Origin: Flavobacterium akiainvivens
Lineage (GTDB): Bacteria > Bacteroidota > Bacteroidia > Flavobacteriales > Flavobacteriaceae
Length of the DNA stretch: 64,000 nt
Reading direction: 5' to 3'
Assembly: GCF_001278115.1 (NCBI RefSeq)
Contig: NZ_LIYD01000005.1
Location: 3,375,717-3,439,716, forward strand
Shown here piece by piece: positions 25,061 through 33,689 of this stretch (position 1 is its first letter; every line of letters starts with the position of its first letter). Below the pieces are notes generated by a model. That model did not search any database. It saw nothing but the letters and a program-made list of their open reading frames with translations, and was not told the origin of the DNA. The position numbers and the translations under genes were made by a program.

Positions 25061-26416
25061 TTAGTTTATGGCCAGCTTTTGCAGGGTGCTGCCTCCGTTG
25101 TGGCTTACCTGCACAAAGTATATGCCCTGTTGCAATGCGGCCGTATCTACACTGTTTTCAGCATTGTGTAGTTCCTGCTGCATAAGTATTTTACCACCCA
25201 GGTCATACACGGCAAGTGTGGCGCTCTCTGCATTCAGGTTAACGGTTACCTGGTTTTTTGCCGGGTTAGGATACAGGCTAAATACAGCATTAGTTACGTT
25301 TTCAAGGCCTGCGGTGCTGTCGGTAATTTTATAAACGGTGCCGTTGTTTTTTCCGGCCACATACAGTTCGCCGTCTATGTCTTCGCCAAAAGTAGCCAGG
25401 CTGCCGCTAAATTCAGCAGACCAGCTAATGGTGCCATCGGTAGCCACAATACCTATTTTATCATTACAATAATCGGCAAAAACATACTTGCCCTGTAGCG
25501 CGGTGTAGGTGTCGCCGGTATATACATAACCGCCGGTAATGCTGCATCCATCGCTTTCATTATGTGTATATTCGGCAAAGGGCGGGGTGTACATTTCAAC
25601 CAGCGAGCAGCCATCGCTGTTGTATACCTCACTGCCTTCAAAGCAGCGCCAGCCATAATTAATGCCTGCTGCATCTGGCGCCACCTTGTTTATTTCCTCA
25701 ATTTCTTCCTGGCCCACATCGGCAATCCATAAATCGCCGTTAAGCCTGTTGAATGAAAACTTCCATGGGTTGCGCAGGCCTGTAGCCCAAATTTCATCTT
25801 CGCCGTCTACGCCCACAAATGGGTTGTCTTCGGGTATGGTGTAGGTATCGGTACCCGTCACGTCAATGCGTAGCAGTTTGCCCAACAGCGAGTTTACATT
25901 CTGGGCATTATTGTCCTGGTCGCCACCCCCGCCACCATCGCCTTTGGCTATGTACAGGTAGCCGTCCTGCCCAAAGCGTATGCAGCCGCCGTTGTGGTTG
26001 GTTTGTGGCTGGTCCATAGTAAGTACTATTTCTGCACTTGCTGCATCGGCAACATCTTCATTGGTACTGCTGCGGGAGTAGCGCGCCACTACGGTATCGC
26101 CATCGGTATTATTATAGTACACATAAAAATGGCCCGAAGTTTCATAATCAGGCGCAAAGGCAAGGCCAAGCAACCCCTGCTCGCCGCCTTCAGTTATAAG
26201 GGTTGAAATATCAAGAAAATTGGTGCTGTTTACACTGCCGTCTTCGTTAAGTATTTTAATCTGCCCGCCCTGCTGCACCACAAACAGGCGGCCGTCTCCG
26301 GCATTGGTAATTTCAACAGGATTGGTAAAGCCTGTAGCGAATGATTGAAGTGCAATGGTTTGTGCAAACGCCATGCTGCCACACAGCAACAGGGCACTAA
26401 GTAAAGTTTTTTTCAT
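25061..26416 (-). CDS. T9SS-secreted PQQ-type sugar dehydrogenase (glucose/sorbosone family)
   Basis: Secreted beta-propeller oxidoreductase of 451 residues with a signal peptide (MKKTLLSALLLCGSMAFAQ). The propeller shows the glucose/sorbosone dehydrogenase motifs: 'GLLGLAFAPDYETSGHFYVY', 'QTNHNGGCIRFGQDGYLYIA', 'GDGGGGGDQDNNAQN', 'ATGLRNPWKFSFN' and 'GDLWIADVGQEEIEEIN'. The C-terminal 80 residues are a T9SS sorting domain ('FSLYPNPAKNQVTV', ending 'STLQKLAIN'). It probably oxidises sugars outside the cell using PQQ. No PQQ biosynthesis genes are in the window. Confidence 0.92.
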   Translation of the reverse strand: MKKTLLSALLLCGSMAFAQTIALQSFATGFTNPVEITNAGDGRLFVVQQGGQIKILNEDGSVNSTNFLDISTLITEGGEQGLLGLAFAPDYETSGHFYVYYNNTDGDTVVARYSRSSTNEDVADAASAEIVLTMDQPQTNHNGGCIRFGQDGYLYIAKGDGGGGGDQDNNAQNVNSLLGKLLRIDVTGTDTYTIPEDNPFVGVDGEDEIWATGLRNPWKFSFNRLNGDLWIADVGQEEIEEINKVAPDAAGINYGWRCFEGSEVYNSDGCSLVEMYTPPFAEYTHNESDGCSITGGYVYTGDTYTALQGKYVFADYCNDKIGIVATDGTISWSAEFSGSLATFGEDIDGELYVAGKNNGTVYKITDSTAGLENVTNAVFSLYPNPAKNQVTVNLNAESATLAVYDLGGKILMQQELHNAENSVDTAALQQGIYFVQVSHNGGSTLQKLAIN

Positions 26417-26502
26417 AGCGGTTGGTATAAGTTGTTAGTATAAAGTTACTTATAAAACGATTGTGTAACTTTTTGGTTAACAAAAAATTATACAAAATGA
26501 AA

Positions 26503-26527
26503 GCGCCGCTATAATCAGTAGCGGCGC
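26503..26527 (-). terminator. Hairpin terminator of the DUF4139 gene
   Basis: GCGCCGCTA (26503-26511) pairs with TAGCGGCGC (26519-26527). The minus-strand downstream side is moderately T-rich. Between it and the gene lie three copies of TTTG(T/C)GAGG (26536-26580). Confidence 0.6.
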
Positions 26528-26584
26528 CTTCGGGGTTTGTGAGGAATTACATTTGTGAGGAGATTTCAGGGTTTGCGAGGGATA

Positions 26585-28225
26585 TTATAAGTTATCAATC
26601 ACTTTGTCCTTAGGATATTTTACACGGTAGCTTATCCGTACCTTTTTAGTTTCGCCCGGTGCCAGCTTCAGCTGCCAGGTAAGTATGCCGGTTTCGGCAT
26701 TTACCGTGGCTTTGTCGCTTTGCAGCAGCTCGGCTTCAATTTCTTTATCGGTGCTTATAGGGTACTGGTCTTTCACCATAATTTCTACAGCATCTTTCTT
26801 ATTGTTACGTATAGTTATCTCGTATGTAAACGTCTGCTCCTTAAATCCTGAAAGGAATTTAGTGCCGCTCTTGTCTACAATCTTCTCACGCTTCACCGAT
26901 ATTTTCTTATCCCTGCCCATGCTCAGGTTTAGGGTATCGGTAACCTGGTTAGGGTCTATGTAGGTTTTGCCAATGTACATACCGTCGAAGATAATATTGG
27001 CCTCTCCTCGCAATAGGTTGTATTTAGAATAGTCGCTCAGTTCAGCTAACAAAAAGGCTTCTTTTTCAACTTTAGGTACGCTGTAGTGCCTGTAGGTGGC
27101 CGGCAGCTTAATTTCTTTAAGGGTAACGCTGTGGCGCTTGCCGTTGCTCAGTATATCATACGGAATATCAATATCAAACGTAACGGCCAGCTGGTTTTCT
27201 GATATAGAGGTAAAATCATCAATACCCTGTTTGTCCCTAATGCCATAGCCAGCTACAACTACTTCCTCTAACTCTTCCGCTGCTTCAACATTTACTCCTG
27301 CAACCTTGCCCTGAAGGGTATTCATTACCCTATTACTATTGTTATATCCCATCATAGCCTGCCCAAACCGTAGCAGCCACGCACTGAGGAGGGGCGCCTG
27401 GCTGTTTTGGTTAGGGGTACCACTGCTCAGGGTTAGTTTTACTTTTTTCCAGTCTATGCCGGTATTTTGTACCACCTGTGCCTTATACAGCATATCAATA
27501 GGCTGTGCAGTGCCTTCGGCCCTCAGGTCATAAAAAGGTGTCCATGATGCGTTGTTGGTCAGGTAGGTAATGTTGAGCTCTACCGGCCCCGCCACATCAT
27601 TCATCACTTGCAATACCAGTTTGCCCGATGACGTTTTTTCGGTATTCTTTTCAGTAACCGTAAGCCTGCCGTTGAGGTCGGTAAGCCTTTCGTTCAGTTT
27701 TTGTTCTTTCTCGTTAAAGGTGTTTATAGCCAGTGCGCACTCGTTGCGCTTTACCTTGTAGTAATCAACCATCTTGGTAAGCTCTGCCACGCTAAGCCCA
27801 GTTTGGCTGCCGTATTGCTGCGATGCCTTGTCCAGCATTTGCAGTGTGTTTTGCTCGGCAACACGAAGCGTGCGGTTTTTTTCGAGCTCTTTCTGTACGA
27901 TGATAATACTGTCGCGCACTTTTTTAAGGGCGGGCGATGACTCGTCTACCTCAAATTCTGATATGTAGTTGTTTGTAAATTGTACCGATAGTACGGTTAG
28001 TGTGCTGGGTGCGCCTATTTGCACCGTGCTTTCATACAAATAGTCGGCCACGTTTTTTACTACCACTTCACTCGTACCTGCCGGAAGTGTAACGGTGGCA
28101 CGCTGGGTAATTTCAGCGGCGTTAAAATATACGGTGGCAGCAGTAGGCTTGGCCGATGTAAACGCAGGCTTTTGTGCAAACAGCGCCCCGCTAAGTAAAA
28201 CCAACCATAAAAATGCTCTTTTCAT
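26585..28225 (-). CDS. DUF4139/MuiA-family exported protein with SusC-like motifs
   Basis: 546 residues with a signal peptide (MKRAFLWLVLLSGALFAQ). The N-terminal part is DUF4140-like ('AATVYFNAAEITQRATVTLP'). Residues about 85-185 are coiled coil. The C-terminal DUF4139 beta-rich part contains 'LTYLTNNASWTPFYDLRA'-type and 'PGETKKVRISYRVKYPKD' motifs. The family is known as the mucoidy inhibitor A type, of unknown biochemical function. Between residues about 300 and 330, two motifs of SusC/TonB-receptor plugs appear in reverse order: 'LQGKVAGVNV' and 'LEEVVVAGYGIRD'. They look inserted into a loop. Confidence 0.87.
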   Translation of the reverse strand: MKRAFLWLVLLSGALFAQKPAFTSAKPTAATVYFNAAEITQRATVTLPAGTSEVVVKNVADYLYESTVQIGAPSTLTVLSVQFTNNYISEFEVDESSPALKKVRDSIIIVQKELEKNRTLRVAEQNTLQMLDKASQQYGSQTGLSVAELTKMVDYYKVKRNECALAINTFNEKEQKLNERLTDLNGRLTVTEKNTEKTSSGKLVLQVMNDVAGPVELNITYLTNNASWTPFYDLRAEGTAQPIDMLYKAQVVQNTGIDWKKVKLTLSSGTPNQNSQAPLLSAWLLRFGQAMMGYNNSNRVMNTLQGKVAGVNVEAAEELEEVVVAGYGIRDKQGIDDFTSISENQLAVTFDIDIPYDILSNGKRHSVTLKEIKLPATYRHYSVPKVEKEAFLLAELSDYSKYNLLRGEANIIFDGMYIGKTYIDPNQVTDTLNLSMGRDKKISVKREKIVDKSGTKFLSGFKEQTFTYEITIRNNKKDAVEIMVKDQYPISTDKEIEAELLQSDKATVNAETGILTWQLKLAPGETKKVRISYRVKYPKDKVIDNL

Positions 28226-28288
28226 ACGTCTCTTTTTATATAAAGAGCATTATGTTGGGGTAAAGGTTGGAAGGGAAGTAAAATTTTT

Positions 28289-28371
28289 TAGTTTTCAGTC
28301 GCAGTCTCAGTTTTCAGAGGGTGACGATTTTCAGAATCTAAACTGAAAACTGAGACTGCGACTGAAAACTA
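28289..28371. repeat. 29-bp perfect inverted repeat of CTGA-unit arrays
   Basis: The left arm (28289-28317) and right arm (28343-28371) are perfect inverse copies, separated by 25 nt. The right arm begins CTGAAAACTGAGACTGCGAC. The units are CTGAAAA, CTGAGA and CTGCGA. The right arm ends 2 nt before the stop codon of the gene at 28374. Confidence 0.85.
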
Positions 28372-28373
28372 CC

Positions 28374-28997
28374 TCATGGGCAGTATTCGCTTAAAAATGC
28401 CTCGATATCAGCCGGTTCAGAAAGGTTGAAAAATGTAAGGGTATCCCAGTCGGTAAGGGTCAAATTATACTGTGTGCCCAAAAAATGCAGTGCCTCTGCA
28501 ATAGATTTCTTATCCTGTTCCTTACCAATAATACCGAACAAAAACACACATATCGCTTTTATATATCCATTTTCTTGTTCTGCAAATACCGTAAAAACCG
28601 ATTTGCCAAAAGCCAGCGTACTGCCCGTAGCTATAATGTTGCCCCAATAATTTATCCAGCCGGCGCGTTTAAAGCCGTACTCATCAAATATCGACGAAAA
28701 CGCATCCACACTGATTCCAAGCGATTGTATGGTAGTAGGCTTTTCCGTTCTTACATAGATGCCGTTATAGCCCATGCCCGTGTTGTGCTCTTTGGCAAAC
28801 GCTTCAATCTCCCTGAATTCATTTAAAATGTGGGGCTTATTGGCAATAGGCAGTATTTCTTTCTGGTTATAAGCGTCTTCCCACAAAAAAGGTATGTACT
28901 CCTGTTGTGGAATAAAGTCTTCTTTTAGCTCCTTACGGGGCAACAGCACCACTACAAGTATGATGCATACAACGAGTATGGCAAAAAAAATGAGCAT
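28374..28997 (-). CDS. Unknown membrane-anchored protein
   Basis: 207 residues with an N-terminal membrane helix (LIFFAILVVCIILVVVLL) followed by a soluble domain with no motif I recognise. The soluble part contains 'NTGMGYNGIYVRTEKPTTIQ' and ends in a Cys-Pro. It is bracketed by near-identical 29-nt CTGA-unit repeats (28343-28371 and 29011-29039), each next to a stop codon. It lies on the same strand as the methyltransferase upstream. Confidence 0.72.
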   Translation of the reverse strand: MLIFFAILVVCIILVVVLLPRKELKEDFIPQQEYIPFLWEDAYNQKEILPIANKPHILNEFREIEAFAKEHNTGMGYNGIYVRTEKPTTIQSLGISVDAFSSIFDEYGFKRAGWINYWGNIIATGSTLAFGKSVFTVFAEQENGYIKAICVFLFGIIGKEQDKKSIAEALHFLGTQYNLTLTDWDTLTFFNLSEPADIEAFLSEYCP

Positions 28998-29010
28998 GAT
29001 TGGCTGTTTA

Positions 29011-29039
29011 CTGAAAACTGTGACTGCGACTGAAAACTA
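29011..29039. repeat. Third CTGA-unit array, overlapping a stop codon
   Basis: Identical to 28343-28371 except for one base. Its last three bases are the stop codon of the methyltransferase gene (read on the minus strand). Confidence 0.85.
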
Positions 29040-30206
29040 TTCTTCTATATAAAGTACCAACCCTTTAAGGTAAGACCCTTCTGGGTGGAAAATATTTACC
29101 GGGTGGTCCGGCCCCTGCGAGAGCTTGTGCAGCACGCGTACTTTTCTTCCTGATTCTATGGCTGCCGCCGAAACGGTGTTGTAAAACAGCACATCATCAA
29201 TAACCTGCGAGCACGAAAACGTGAACAAAAAGCCGCCTTTGGTTATGGTTTTAAGCCCCGCAATGTTAAGGCGCTTGTAGGCCTGTGTGGCGGTGTGCTT
29301 GCTTTTTATGTTCTTGGCAAAAGCAGGTGGGTCGAGCACTATAACATCATACAGGTTTTTGTTTTCCTTAAGGAAGTTAAACACGTCATCGGCCACAGCC
29401 TGGTGGTTACTCCCCGGGAAGTTAAGCTGCATATTTTCATCGGCCAGTTTTACGGCTTTGTCTGATATGTCTACCGATGTAACCAGCTGTGCACCGGCAC
29501 TCATGGCGTAGATGGAAAAACCGCCCGTGTAGCAAAAAGTATTCAGCACCTTTTTACCTGCCGAATAGCGTTTCAGTAAATCGCGGTTTTCGCGCTGGTC
29601 TAAAAAGAAGCCTGTTTTTTGCCCCTCAACCCAGTTTACATGAAACTGTATGTTATTCTCTTTAGCAATGGTTTCATTAGCTGAACCAATCAGGTGAAAA
29701 TCCGTACCCGTTTTAGGCAGCGTTTGCGCGCTCTTGCAGTATACGTTTTCGCAATACTCCGGAAAGGCAGCCTGCAGGGCATCGGCAATTTCGCGCACCT
29801 TAAGGTAAATCCCCGTGCTGTGCGCCTGTATTACAAACGTTTTGTTGTAGTAATCAATTATAAGCCCTGGAATACCGTCGCCCTCACCATGTATCAGGCG
29901 GAAAGCGTTGGTATCTTCAAAAGAAAACAGTTTGGTGCGCAGTTCCCATGCGGCTTTAAGGCGGTTGGCCCAGAAAGCCCCATCAAATGCTTCATCGCCA
30001 AAGGTAAGTACGCGCACAGCAATGCTGCCTTTATCGCTGTAAAAGCCTGTGGCAAGGTGCGTGCCGCTGTGGTCTGTAACGTTAACCATTTGGCCGTCCT
30101 CCAGCTCCTCGCTTACGCCATACACCGCCCCGCTAAAAATCCACGGGTGCTTGCGCAATACTGATTTCTCTTTTCCTTTATTTAATATAACTTTTGCGAA
30201 TTCCAT
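29037..30206 (-). CDS. RlmI-like class I SAM-dependent rRNA methyltransferase
   Basis: 389-residue enzyme of the RlmI/RlmK family, which makes m5C in 23S rRNA (position 1962 in E. coli). The N-terminal PUA domain (about 1-75) contains 'LRKHPWIFSGAV'. The middle contains 'HVNWVEGQKTGFFLDQRENR'. SAM motif I is 'VLNTFCYTGGFSIYA', motif IV is 'VLDPPAFAKN', and the C-terminal Cys motif is 'FTFSCSQVI'. The target site is inferred from the family only. The stop codon is formed by the end of a CTGA-unit repeat. Confidence 0.88.
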   Translation of the reverse strand: MEFAKVILNKGKEKSVLRKHPWIFSGAVYGVSEELEDGQMVNVTDHSGTHLATGFYSDKGSIAVRVLTFGDEAFDGAFWANRLKAAWELRTKLFSFEDTNAFRLIHGEGDGIPGLIIDYYNKTFVIQAHSTGIYLKVREIADALQAAFPEYCENVYCKSAQTLPKTGTDFHLIGSANETIAKENNIQFHVNWVEGQKTGFFLDQRENRDLLKRYSAGKKVLNTFCYTGGFSIYAMSAGAQLVTSVDISDKAVKLADENMQLNFPGSNHQAVADDVFNFLKENKNLYDVIVLDPPAFAKNIKSKHTATQAYKRLNIAGLKTITKGGFLFTFSCSQVIDDVLFYNTVSAAAIESGRKVRVLHKLSQGPDHPVNIFHPEGSYLKGLVLYIEE

Positions 30207-30228
30207 TTGTTTGTTTTTAATAGTGGGG

Positions 30229-30270
30229 GAACACGGATGACACGGATTTAACGGATAATTACGGATTTTT
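30229..30270. repeat. GGAT-unit array
   Basis: GGGGAACACGGATGACACGG followed by further GGAT units. Same family as 12293-12606. It lies about 57 nt behind the stop of the transglycosylase gene. Confidence 0.7.
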
Positions 30271-30326
30271 TCGATTAGCTTTAGCGAAGCTCACAAATCA
30301 CCGGATTTCCGAATAACCAAATCATC

Positions 30327-32324
30327 CTAATACACCTTCTTGCCCAGGTCAAAGAAAAACTCGTCCATATCAATCGAGTCGGCGGCAAAAAGGTTTTCAT
30401 AGTCAATTTTTATGCGGCTCCTTCCGGGTCCGGTAATGGCTACCTGCCCGTTTTGGCCTAAGGTATCTTCCGGGGTAATAAGGCCGCGGCGTAGCATAAG
30501 GTCCCGTATGTATTTGTTGTGTTTAACGGCATAGGGTTTCAGGTCGCCGGCAGTGTCAAACTTCCAGTTGAATTTCTTCGGGCTGGGTATAATGCTGGCC
30601 AGGTAAATGCATTCATCAAGCGTAAGGGACATTGGTGCTTTCTCAAAATAGTAGTGCGAAGCCTCGCCAATACCATACACGTCAGGCCCCCATTCTATTA
30701 CGTTAAAATACACTTCAAGCATGCGCTGTTTGCTGGCAATGCGGTTGTTTTCTAAAATGTAAACCAACAGTATTTCTTCCAGCTTGCGCGAAAGGGTTTT
30801 CTCCCGGGTGAGGAATACGTTTTTAACCAGCTGCATACTTATGGTACTCGCCCCGCGTGCAAATTTCTTGGTCTTTATGTTTTTGATAATACTCTGTCGG
30901 AATGCCTCGGTTATAAACCCACGGTGGTTAAAAAACGACGGGTCTTCACTGGTAAGTACTGCCGCCCGCATAGCCTCCGGAATCTGGTCAAACGATGTGT
31001 AGTTAGGGTTTTCAGGCCCTACAAGCACGGCGCGTTGTGCACGGCCGTCTTCCATGGCACGATAGGTAAAGGTGCCGTTCAGCTTGCCCAGGTCGGCCTC
31101 GCCATATTTTGTAATTTTAAGCCCGTCTTTTTGCAGGCTGCTGTCAAACACAAGGGCGCTTGGTTTGTTCTTATTGTATAAAAAGTCAAGGCGGTAGCTA
31201 AAGCTGCCTTCGGCCTCCATACCCTCAAAATTGGTAAATAATCCGCGGGGCAGCGATACTATAAAATCCTGCGCAGCGGTTTTGGGTATGTTTACCTTAA
31301 GCTGGTATATGGTGTCTTCTTCAACGCTGTATTTGGCAAACGGGTGCACCTTAAGCTTGTTGAGCTGCACGGTACTGGTACTGTCGAGCGCTATAAAATC
31401 GCCGCCAAAAAGTATGTGGTAGTCAAAACGGGCGTTATCTATAACCACATCTTTCTGTGCCACGCGCGGGTGGTTTACCATAAAGTTTTCAATGGCTGCA
31501 AAGCCGTCTACGTGCAGTTCGCCGCCGTCCATTTCTATGCCGTCTACCTTTAGCTGTATGGCCTTAAACCCTGATTTAAGGTTGTAGCGCTGGCTAATGT
31601 AGGGCACCATTATTCGGGTGGTGTCGGTATTAAAAAATTTAAGGTCGCATTTGTGTCCGCGCGGGTCGGCCAGGCCTTTAACCTTCCAATGCTGGGTAAG
31701 GCTGTCCTCGACTACAGTAATGCTGCTTTCCAGCTGTTCATCGGCCAGCTTAAGGGTGCTGAGGTTAAGGTTTACCTTGCGGCCCATATCGTCTACGCGC
31801 AGCGCCAGGTTTTGCAGCACCATATCGGTAGGGATAAGGTTTAGTGCTTTGTTGATAATGTTGTAGGCGCGGTCGGCATAATCGCGTTCGGTGTCAGATG
31901 AGTCTTCGTCTTTTTTTGGTGATTTTAAAAACGCCCTGAAATTCCAGCCCAGGCTGTCTTTTTTTACAATCTGCACATAGCCGTTTTTCATGGTAAGGGT
32001 ACCCAGCTGCACATTGCCAAAAATAATTTTGCCAAGGCTTACGCTGGTATTCAGCTCCTGTATGTTAAGCAGGGTGTCTGCCCCTTTGGGCACAAGGGTA
32101 ATGCCTTTAACGCTTATGCCGTTAAGCCCGCTGAATTTGGCTTCCTTAACGGTAAAGGTGCTGTTGTAGTCGGCCTCCATTTTGTGCTGTACTTTTGCAA
32201 TAACCTTTTGCAGCACCATATTACGGAAACCGAAAAAGCCCACTACAGCAAGCACAACAATAGTTGCGACAGAGATGAGCCCCCAGCGCAGTATTTTTTT
32301 AGTATTGAATTTTATTTTTTGCAT
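30327..32324 (-). CDS. AsmA-like protein fused to a GT51 peptidoglycan transglycosylase
   Basis: 665 residues. A membrane helix at about 14-33 (WGLISVATIVVLAVVGFFGF) is followed by about 400 residues of beta-rich AsmA-like sequence ('NSTFTVKEAKFSGLNGISVK', 'VQLGTLTMKNGYVQI'). Residues about 430-610 are a GT51 glycosyltransferase that polymerises lipid II: 'EDPSFFNHRG' with catalytic Glu460, 'GASTISMQLVKNVFL', 'RKLEEILLVYILE' and 'KQRMLEVYFNVIEWG'. There is no transpeptidase domain. The active-site motifs look intact. It is 3 nt behind radA and probably translated from the same mRNA. Confidence 0.85.
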   Translation of the reverse strand: MQKIKFNTKKILRWGLISVATIVVLAVVGFFGFRNMVLQKVIAKVQHKMEADYNSTFTVKEAKFSGLNGISVKGITLVPKGADTLLNIQELNTSVSLGKIIFGNVQLGTLTMKNGYVQIVKKDSLGWNFRAFLKSPKKDEDSSDTERDYADRAYNIINKALNLIPTDMVLQNLALRVDDMGRKVNLNLSTLKLADEQLESSITVVEDSLTQHWKVKGLADPRGHKCDLKFFNTDTTRIMVPYISQRYNLKSGFKAIQLKVDGIEMDGGELHVDGFAAIENFMVNHPRVAQKDVVIDNARFDYHILFGGDFIALDSTSTVQLNKLKVHPFAKYSVEEDTIYQLKVNIPKTAAQDFIVSLPRGLFTNFEGMEAEGSFSYRLDFLYNKNKPSALVFDSSLQKDGLKITKYGEADLGKLNGTFTYRAMEDGRAQRAVLVGPENPNYTSFDQIPEAMRAAVLTSEDPSFFNHRGFITEAFRQSIIKNIKTKKFARGASTISMQLVKNVFLTREKTLSRKLEEILLVYILENNRIASKQRMLEVYFNVIEWGPDVYGIGEASHYYFEKAPMSLTLDECIYLASIIPSPKKFNWKFDTAGDLKPYAVKHNKYIRDLMLRRGLITPEDTLGQNGQVAITGPGRSRIKIDYENLFAADSIDMDEFFFDLGKKVY

Positions 32325-32327
32325 GTG

Positions 32328-33689
32328 TTAACCAAAAAGGTGGGCCGCAACATCTTCAATCTTTGCCACCAGTTTTATGTCAATCATTGTATTCTTAAGC
32401 GAAACCTTGTTGTATTTAGATACAAAAATAGCAGAAAATCCTAACTTCTCCGCTTCCAGTATGCGTTGGTCTACCCGGTTTACGGGGCGCACCTCGCCGC
32501 TTAGGCCTATTTCGCCGGCAAAACAGTAGCCTTTTGGCACCGGTATATCTTCGTTACTACTTAGTATGGCGGCCACAACAGCAAGGTCTATGGCAGGGTC
32601 GTCTACATTTATGCCGCCTGTTATGTTCAGGAACACGTCTTTCGCCCCCAGGCGGAAACCCGCGCGTTTTTCCAGCACGGCCAGCACCATGTTAAGGCGC
32701 TTGGCATTGTAGCCGGTGGTGCTGCGCTGAGGTGTGCCATACACTGCCGTACTTACCAAGGCCTGTATTTCTACCAATAACGGACGCATGCCCTCAAGGG
32801 TAGTGGCAATGGCAGTACCGCTAAGTTCTTCTTCTTTGTGTGATATAAGTATCTCGCTGGGGTTTGCCACTTCGCGCAGGCCGCTGCCCAGCATTTCATA
32901 AATGCCCAGTTCGGCGGTAGAGCCAAAACGGTTTTTAAGTGCGCGCAGTATGCGGTACACGTGGTTGCGGTCGCCTTCAAACTGCAGTACGGTATCAACC
33001 ATGTGCTCCAGTATCTTGGGGCCTGCAATAGCGCCATCTTTTGTTATGTGGCCTATAAGTATTACCGGAACGTTACTTTCTTTGGCAAACTTAATAAGTT
33101 CTGCCGTGGTTTCGCGAATCTGGCTTATGCTGCCTGCACTGCTCTCTATATAATCAGAATGCAGGGTTTGAATGGAATCTATAATAACCACCTCGGGCTC
33201 CAGCGCCTGTATTTGCTTAAAGATGTTCTGCGTTTTGGTCTCGGTAAGGATGTAGCAGTTGCTGGCCGACTTATCAATGCGTTCTGCCCGCATTTTTATC
33301 TGCTTCTGGCTTTCCTCGCCGCTAACGTAAAGTGTGCGGTAGGGCAGGCGCAATGATATTTGCAACAGCAGTGTACTTTTGCCTATGCCCGGCTCACCGC
33401 CCAGCAGCGTTAATGACCCGGGCACAAGCCCGCCGCCCAGCACGCGGTTAAGTTCGCCATCGCCGGTATTAAGCCTTATCTCTTGTGCAGAGTCTATCTC
33501 GGCGACAAGCAGTGGTTTACTGGCCCTCTTTGTTTCAGGCGCTGAGGTGTTCCAGGCCGGTTTATCTTCTTTTTGTATTAGTTCTTCAACAATGGTGTTC
33601 CACTGTTTGCATGCGTTGCATTGTCCCTGCCATTTGGCATATTGCGTGCCGCAATTTTGGCAATAAAAAGCCGTTTTAAGTTTTGCCAT
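32328..33689 (-). CDS. radA: DNA repair protein RadA
   Basis: 453-residue RecA-like ATPase that promotes branch migration and processing of recombination intermediates. The N-terminal zinc finger has four Cys (CQNCGTQYAKWQGQCNAC). Walker A is 'GGEPGIGKSTLL', the KNRFG motif is in 'LKNRFGSTAELGIYEM', and the C-terminal Lon-protease-like domain contains 'LNITGGINVDDPAIDLAVVA'. The ATG at 33689 overlaps the stop of the upstream hydrolase by one base (TGATG), indicating translational coupling. An in-frame TTG at 33692 adds one residue and is less likely. Confidence 0.97.
   Translation of the reverse strand: MAKLKTAFYCQNCGTQYAKWQGQCNACKQWNTIVEELIQKEDKPAWNTSAPETKRASKPLLVAEIDSAQEIRLNTGDGELNRVLGGGLVPGSLTLLGGEPGIGKSTLLLQISLRLPYRTLYVSGEESQKQIKMRAERIDKSASNCYILTETKTQNIFKQIQALEPEVVIIDSIQTLHSDYIESSAGSISQIRETTAELIKFAKESNVPVILIGHITKDGAIAGPKILEHMVDTVLQFEGDRNHVYRILRALKNRFGSTAELGIYEMLGSGLREVANPSEILISHKEEELSGTAIATTLEGMRPLLVEIQALVSTAVYGTPQRSTTGYNAKRLNMVLAVLEKRAGFRLGAKDVFLNITGGINVDDPAIDLAVVAAILSSNEDIPVPKGYCFAGEIGLSGEVRPVNRVDQRILEAEKLGFSAIFVSKYNKVSLKNTMIDIKLVAKIEDVAAHLFG

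Noticed and set aside
28289..28371. Intrinsic terminator of the gene ending at 28374
   Set aside because: The stem is strong, but the minus-strand side continues with A residues before a short T run, and the 25-nt loop is unusual; it fits better as a member of the CTGA-unit repeat family.
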